The position numbers and the translations under genes were made by a program. The notes beneath the pieces are model-generated. The model was not told the origin of the DNA. It saw nothing but the letters and a program-made list of their open reading frames with translations, and searched no databases. From the NCBI GenBank assembly GCA_013202445.1, contig JABMRW010000025.1, positions 1 to 16,731 of the forward strand: DNA of 16,731 bases, given 5' to 3'. This DNA comes from Deltaproteobacteria bacterium. GTDB taxonomy: Bacteria; Chloroflexota; Dehalococcoidia; Dehalococcoidales; BS750m-G39. Of the stretch, positions 14,952-16,731 are shown piece by piece. The first letter of the stretch is position 1. Each line of letters opens with the position of its first letter.

Positions 14952-15869
14952 ATGAAAGCGGGAACAAACCTGGAGAAGGTCTTGGAGAGCGGAAAGTTTG
15001 CCGTCACCGCTGAGGCGGGGCCGCCTAAGGGGACCAGTCCCGCGGTGATGCTGAAGAAGGGCGAGGCGCTGCGCAACTGCTGCGACGCCGCCAACGTGAC
15101 CGATAATCAAACCGCCATTGTCCGCATGTCCAGCCTGGCGGGGAGCGTGCTTCTAAAGCAGCAGAACGTTGACCCGGTGATGCAGATAGTCTGCCGGGAC
15201 CGCAACCGGCTGGCCATTCAGAGTGATGTGCTGGGGGCTATAGCCCTGGGGGTGGGTAATTTCCTCTGCCTTTCCGGCGACCACCAGAAGTTCGGCAACC
15301 ATCCCACCGCCAAGAGCGTCTTTGACATTGATTCCATTCAGCTGATTCAGGCCCTGAAAAATATGCGGGATGAGAAGAAGTTCATCTGCGGTGATGACAT
15401 ATCGGGGGAGGTGCCCATGTTCATCGGGGCGGCGGCTAACCCTTATGCCGACCCATTTGAGTTCCGGGTGACCCGGCTGGCCAAGAAGGTCAAAGCGGGC
15501 GCCGACTTTATTCAGACTCAGGCGGTCTATGATGTGGCCAAGTTCGCCAAATGGATGGAGATGGCTGTCGCCCGGGGGTTGGATAAGAAGACCCATATTC
15601 TGGCGGGGGTGATACCGATAAGGTCAGCCGGTATGGCGCGCTACATGAGGGACTACGTTTCCGGGGTGAGCGTCCCCGATGAGGTAGTTACCCGTATGGA
15701 GCAGGCGGCCAATGCCAAGGAGGAGGGGGCGACCATAGCCGTCGAGCTTATCGAGCAGGTCAAGGAAATACCGGGGGTTCACGGCGTCCATATTATGGCC
15801 GTAGGCTGGGAGGATATCGTTTCTGAAATCGCCGAGCGGGCTGGATTATTGCCCAGGCCTATATTATAA
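14952..15869 (+). CDS. metF: Methylenetetrahydrofolate reductase, second copy (MetF-like)
   Basis: The 305-residue protein is a paralogue of the one at 3689 and has the same short MetF barrel. Residues equivalent to E. coli Glu28, Asp120 and Gln183 are Glu21 (TAEAGPPKG), Asp110 (LSGD) and Gln190 (FIQTQAVYD); NVTD and CRDRNRLA are also kept, so it should be active. The strong GGAGGTGAT site fixes the start. It is preceded by a histidine kinase gene and followed by two response regulators, an unusual setting for a folate enzyme. It is closer to metV than the first copy and may be the true MetV partner. Confidence 0.92.
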   Translation: MKAGTNLEKVLESGKFAVTAEAGPPKGTSPAVMLKKGEALRNCCDAANVTDNQTAIVRMSSLAGSVLLKQQNVDPVMQIVCRDRNRLAIQSDVLGAIALGVGNFLCLSGDHQKFGNHPTAKSVFDIDSIQLIQALKNMRDEKKFICGDDISGEVPMFIGAAANPYADPFEFRVTRLAKKVKAGADFIQTQAVYDVAKFAKWMEMAVARGLDKKTHILAGVIPIRSAGMARYMRDYVSGVSVPDEVVTRMEQAANAKEEGATIAVELIEQVKEIPGVHGVHIMAVGWEDIVSEIAERAGLLPRPIL

Positions 15870-15875
15870 TGGCAA

Positions 15876-15881
15876 AGGAGG
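15876..15881 (+). promoter_or_regulatory. Ribosome binding site of the first response regulator
   Basis: AGGAGG lies 4 bases before the ATG at 15886 (with AAAGGAGG from 15874), one of the strongest sites in the window. Confidence 0.75.
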
Positions 15882-15885
15882 AGAC

Positions 15886-16287
15886 ATGCCGCATAAGATA
15901 CTGGTAGTTGATGACGACCCTGACATCCTGGAGGCGATAAGCATGATTTTGGAATCTCAGGGCTATAAGGTGGCTACCGCCCGGGACGGGGTGGAGGGTT
16001 TGGCTAACCTCAAGGCGGAAAAACCGGACCTGCTGATTCTTGACCTCCTGATGCCCAAGATGGATGGGTTTGCGGTATGTAAAGAGTTACAGGACCCGAG
16101 GTGGGCCAAGTATAAGGGTATACCTATACTGATTCTAACCTCTGTTAGAGAGGAAGCCAGCCGCCGCCGCTATGAGCTGGAAACCGGGCTTGAGCTTGAT
16201 GTGGATGACTATGTGGAGAAGCCCGTCTCTCCCGATACCCTGCTGGAGAGGGTAGGGAGGCTTATTAAGCGGAAGGGAAGCGGCTAA
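15886..16287 (+). CDS. Stand-alone receiver-domain response regulator (first)
   Basis: The 133-residue protein is a single CheY-like receiver with no output domain. The acidic pocket is Asp10/Asp11, the phosphorylated residue is Asp53 (LILDLLMPKMDG), the switch residue Thr85 (LILTS) and the conserved Lys112 (VEKPVSP). Between the last two lies a slightly extended segment ending in LELDVDDYVEKP, which its neighbour shares in form. It starts 16 bases after metF-2. With no DNA-binding domain it must act by protein contact, for example in a phosphorelay or on an enzyme. The kinase at 13498 is the likely phosphodonor (inference from position). Confidence 0.94.
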   Translation: MPHKILVVDDDPDILEAISMILESQGYKVATARDGVEGLANLKAEKPDLLILDLLMPKMDGFAVCKELQDPRWAKYKGIPILILTSVREEASRRRYELETGLELDVDDYVEKPVSPDTLLERVGRLIKRKGSG

Positions 16288-16299
16288 AGGGAGATTCGG

Positions 16300-16698
16300 A
16301 TGGAAAAGAGAGCTAAAATCCTGCTCGTTGACGACGATGCCGATTTTGTAGAGTCAACCAGGATCGTCTTGGAGAGCAAGCCCTATGATGTAATCGTGGC
16401 TAAAAACGGGGATGAGGGGTTGCGCAAGGCCAAGGAAGCCAAGCCCGACCTGATAATCCTTGATGTGATAATGCCGGTTAAAGACGGTTTTACCGCTGCT
16501 GAGCAGCTTAAAAAAGACCCCCAACTGAGCCGAATCCCGACTATAATGTTGACTGCATTTGCCGAAAAGCATGCAGAAGCCTCCATCCCGGTGAGCCGGG
16601 GTTACACCCTGGAAACGGAAGACTATATCGAAAAGCCGGTCAGCCCCGAGGAGCTGCTGGCCAGGGTGGCCAAGCAGCTCAAGAAAATAGGTCTTTAA
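16300..16698 (+). CDS. Stand-alone receiver-domain response regulator (second)
   Basis: The 132-residue protein is a second single-domain CheY-like receiver. Key residues: Asp11/Asp12, phospho-acceptor Asp55 (IILDVIMPVKDG), Thr85 (IMLTAF) and Lys112 (IEKPVSP). It follows the first receiver by 12 bases and resembles it in length and in the TLETEDYIEKPVSP tail segment. The pair probably arose by duplication, though the sequences have diverged a good deal. There is no output domain. A tRNA gene begins 7 bases after its stop codon. Confidence 0.94.
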   Translation: MEKRAKILLVDDDADFVESTRIVLESKPYDVIVAKNGDEGLRKAKEAKPDLIILDVIMPVKDGFTAAEQLKKDPQLSRIPTIMLTAFAEKHAEASIPVSRGYTLETEDYIEKPVSPEELLARVAKQLKKIGL

Positions 16699-16705
16699 TG
16701 GCTAT

Positions 16706-16731
16706 GGGCTCGTAGCTCAGTGGTAGAGCGG
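16706..16731 (+). tRNA. 5' part of a tRNA gene, cut by the window end
   Basis: The last 26 bases read as a tRNA start: a 7-base acceptor strand GGGCTCG, then TA at positions 8-9 and a D-arm GCTC-AGTGGTA-GAGC with a 4-bp stem. The anticodon lies beyond the window, so the amino acid cannot be named. Confidence 0.85.

Noticed and set aside
1..16731. CRISPR arrays, insertion sequences, transposases, phage genes
   Set aside because: No regularly spaced repeats, terminal inverted repeats or mobile-element proteins were seen on either strand.

Overview
The window is one uninterrupted, single-strand stretch of about 16.7 kb carrying part of a bacterial Wood-Ljungdahl (reductive acetyl-CoA) gene cluster. 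All protein genes lie on the + strand, gaps are 0 to 67 bases, and no stretch over 300 bases lacks a gene. The bacterial-type acetyl-CoA synthase, the pairing of corrinoid protein and methyltransferase genes, the DUF3786 gene, the flavin/Fe-S gene content and the response-regulator style suggest an uncultivated strict anaerobe. Chloroflexota (class Dehalococcoidia or a relative) is my best guess. It is an inference from gene content, not proven by a marker gene here.

Region 1 (1-4564) is the carbonyl/methyl-transfer part. It holds the 3' part of acsB (acetyl-CoA synthase with a complete A-cluster), acsC (large corrinoid iron-sulfur protein subunit), acsE (methyl-THF:corrinoid methyltransferase) and a first metF-like methylene-THF reductase. 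Region 2 (4600-5268) is a DUF3786 protein of unknown function. Region 3 (5268-10451) encodes a NuoE/HydC-like subunit, a large HydB-like flavoprotein with extra Fe-S domains, and a molybdopterin formate dehydrogenase with a NuoG-type N-terminus and Cys in place of selenocysteine. Together they look like a soluble NAD(P)/ferredoxin-linked formate dehydrogenase for CO2 reduction.

Region 4 (10452-13477) encodes a second electron-transfer set: a HoxU/NuoG-N-like Fe-S protein, NuoE-2 and a short NuoF-2. It has no catalytic subunit of its own, and MetV, the Fe-S partner of methylene-THF reductase, follows directly. Region 5 (13498-16698) is a membrane histidine kinase, a second metF and two stand-alone receiver-domain response regulators. 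A tRNA gene starts 7 bases after the last stop codon and runs off the window.

Read as a pathway, CO2 is reduced to formate (region 3), methylene-THF is reduced to methyl-THF (MetF/MetV, perhaps fed by region 4), the methyl group passes to the corrinoid protein (AcsE, AcsC), and acetyl-CoA is made (AcsB). Formyl-THF synthetase, FolD, CODH (acsA) and the small corrinoid protein subunit (acsD) are not in the window. The most unusual points are the orphan NADH-module trimer next to MetV, the kinase and receivers around metF, a perfect 13-base inverted repeat just before fdhA, and an extra cysteine module in FdhA.
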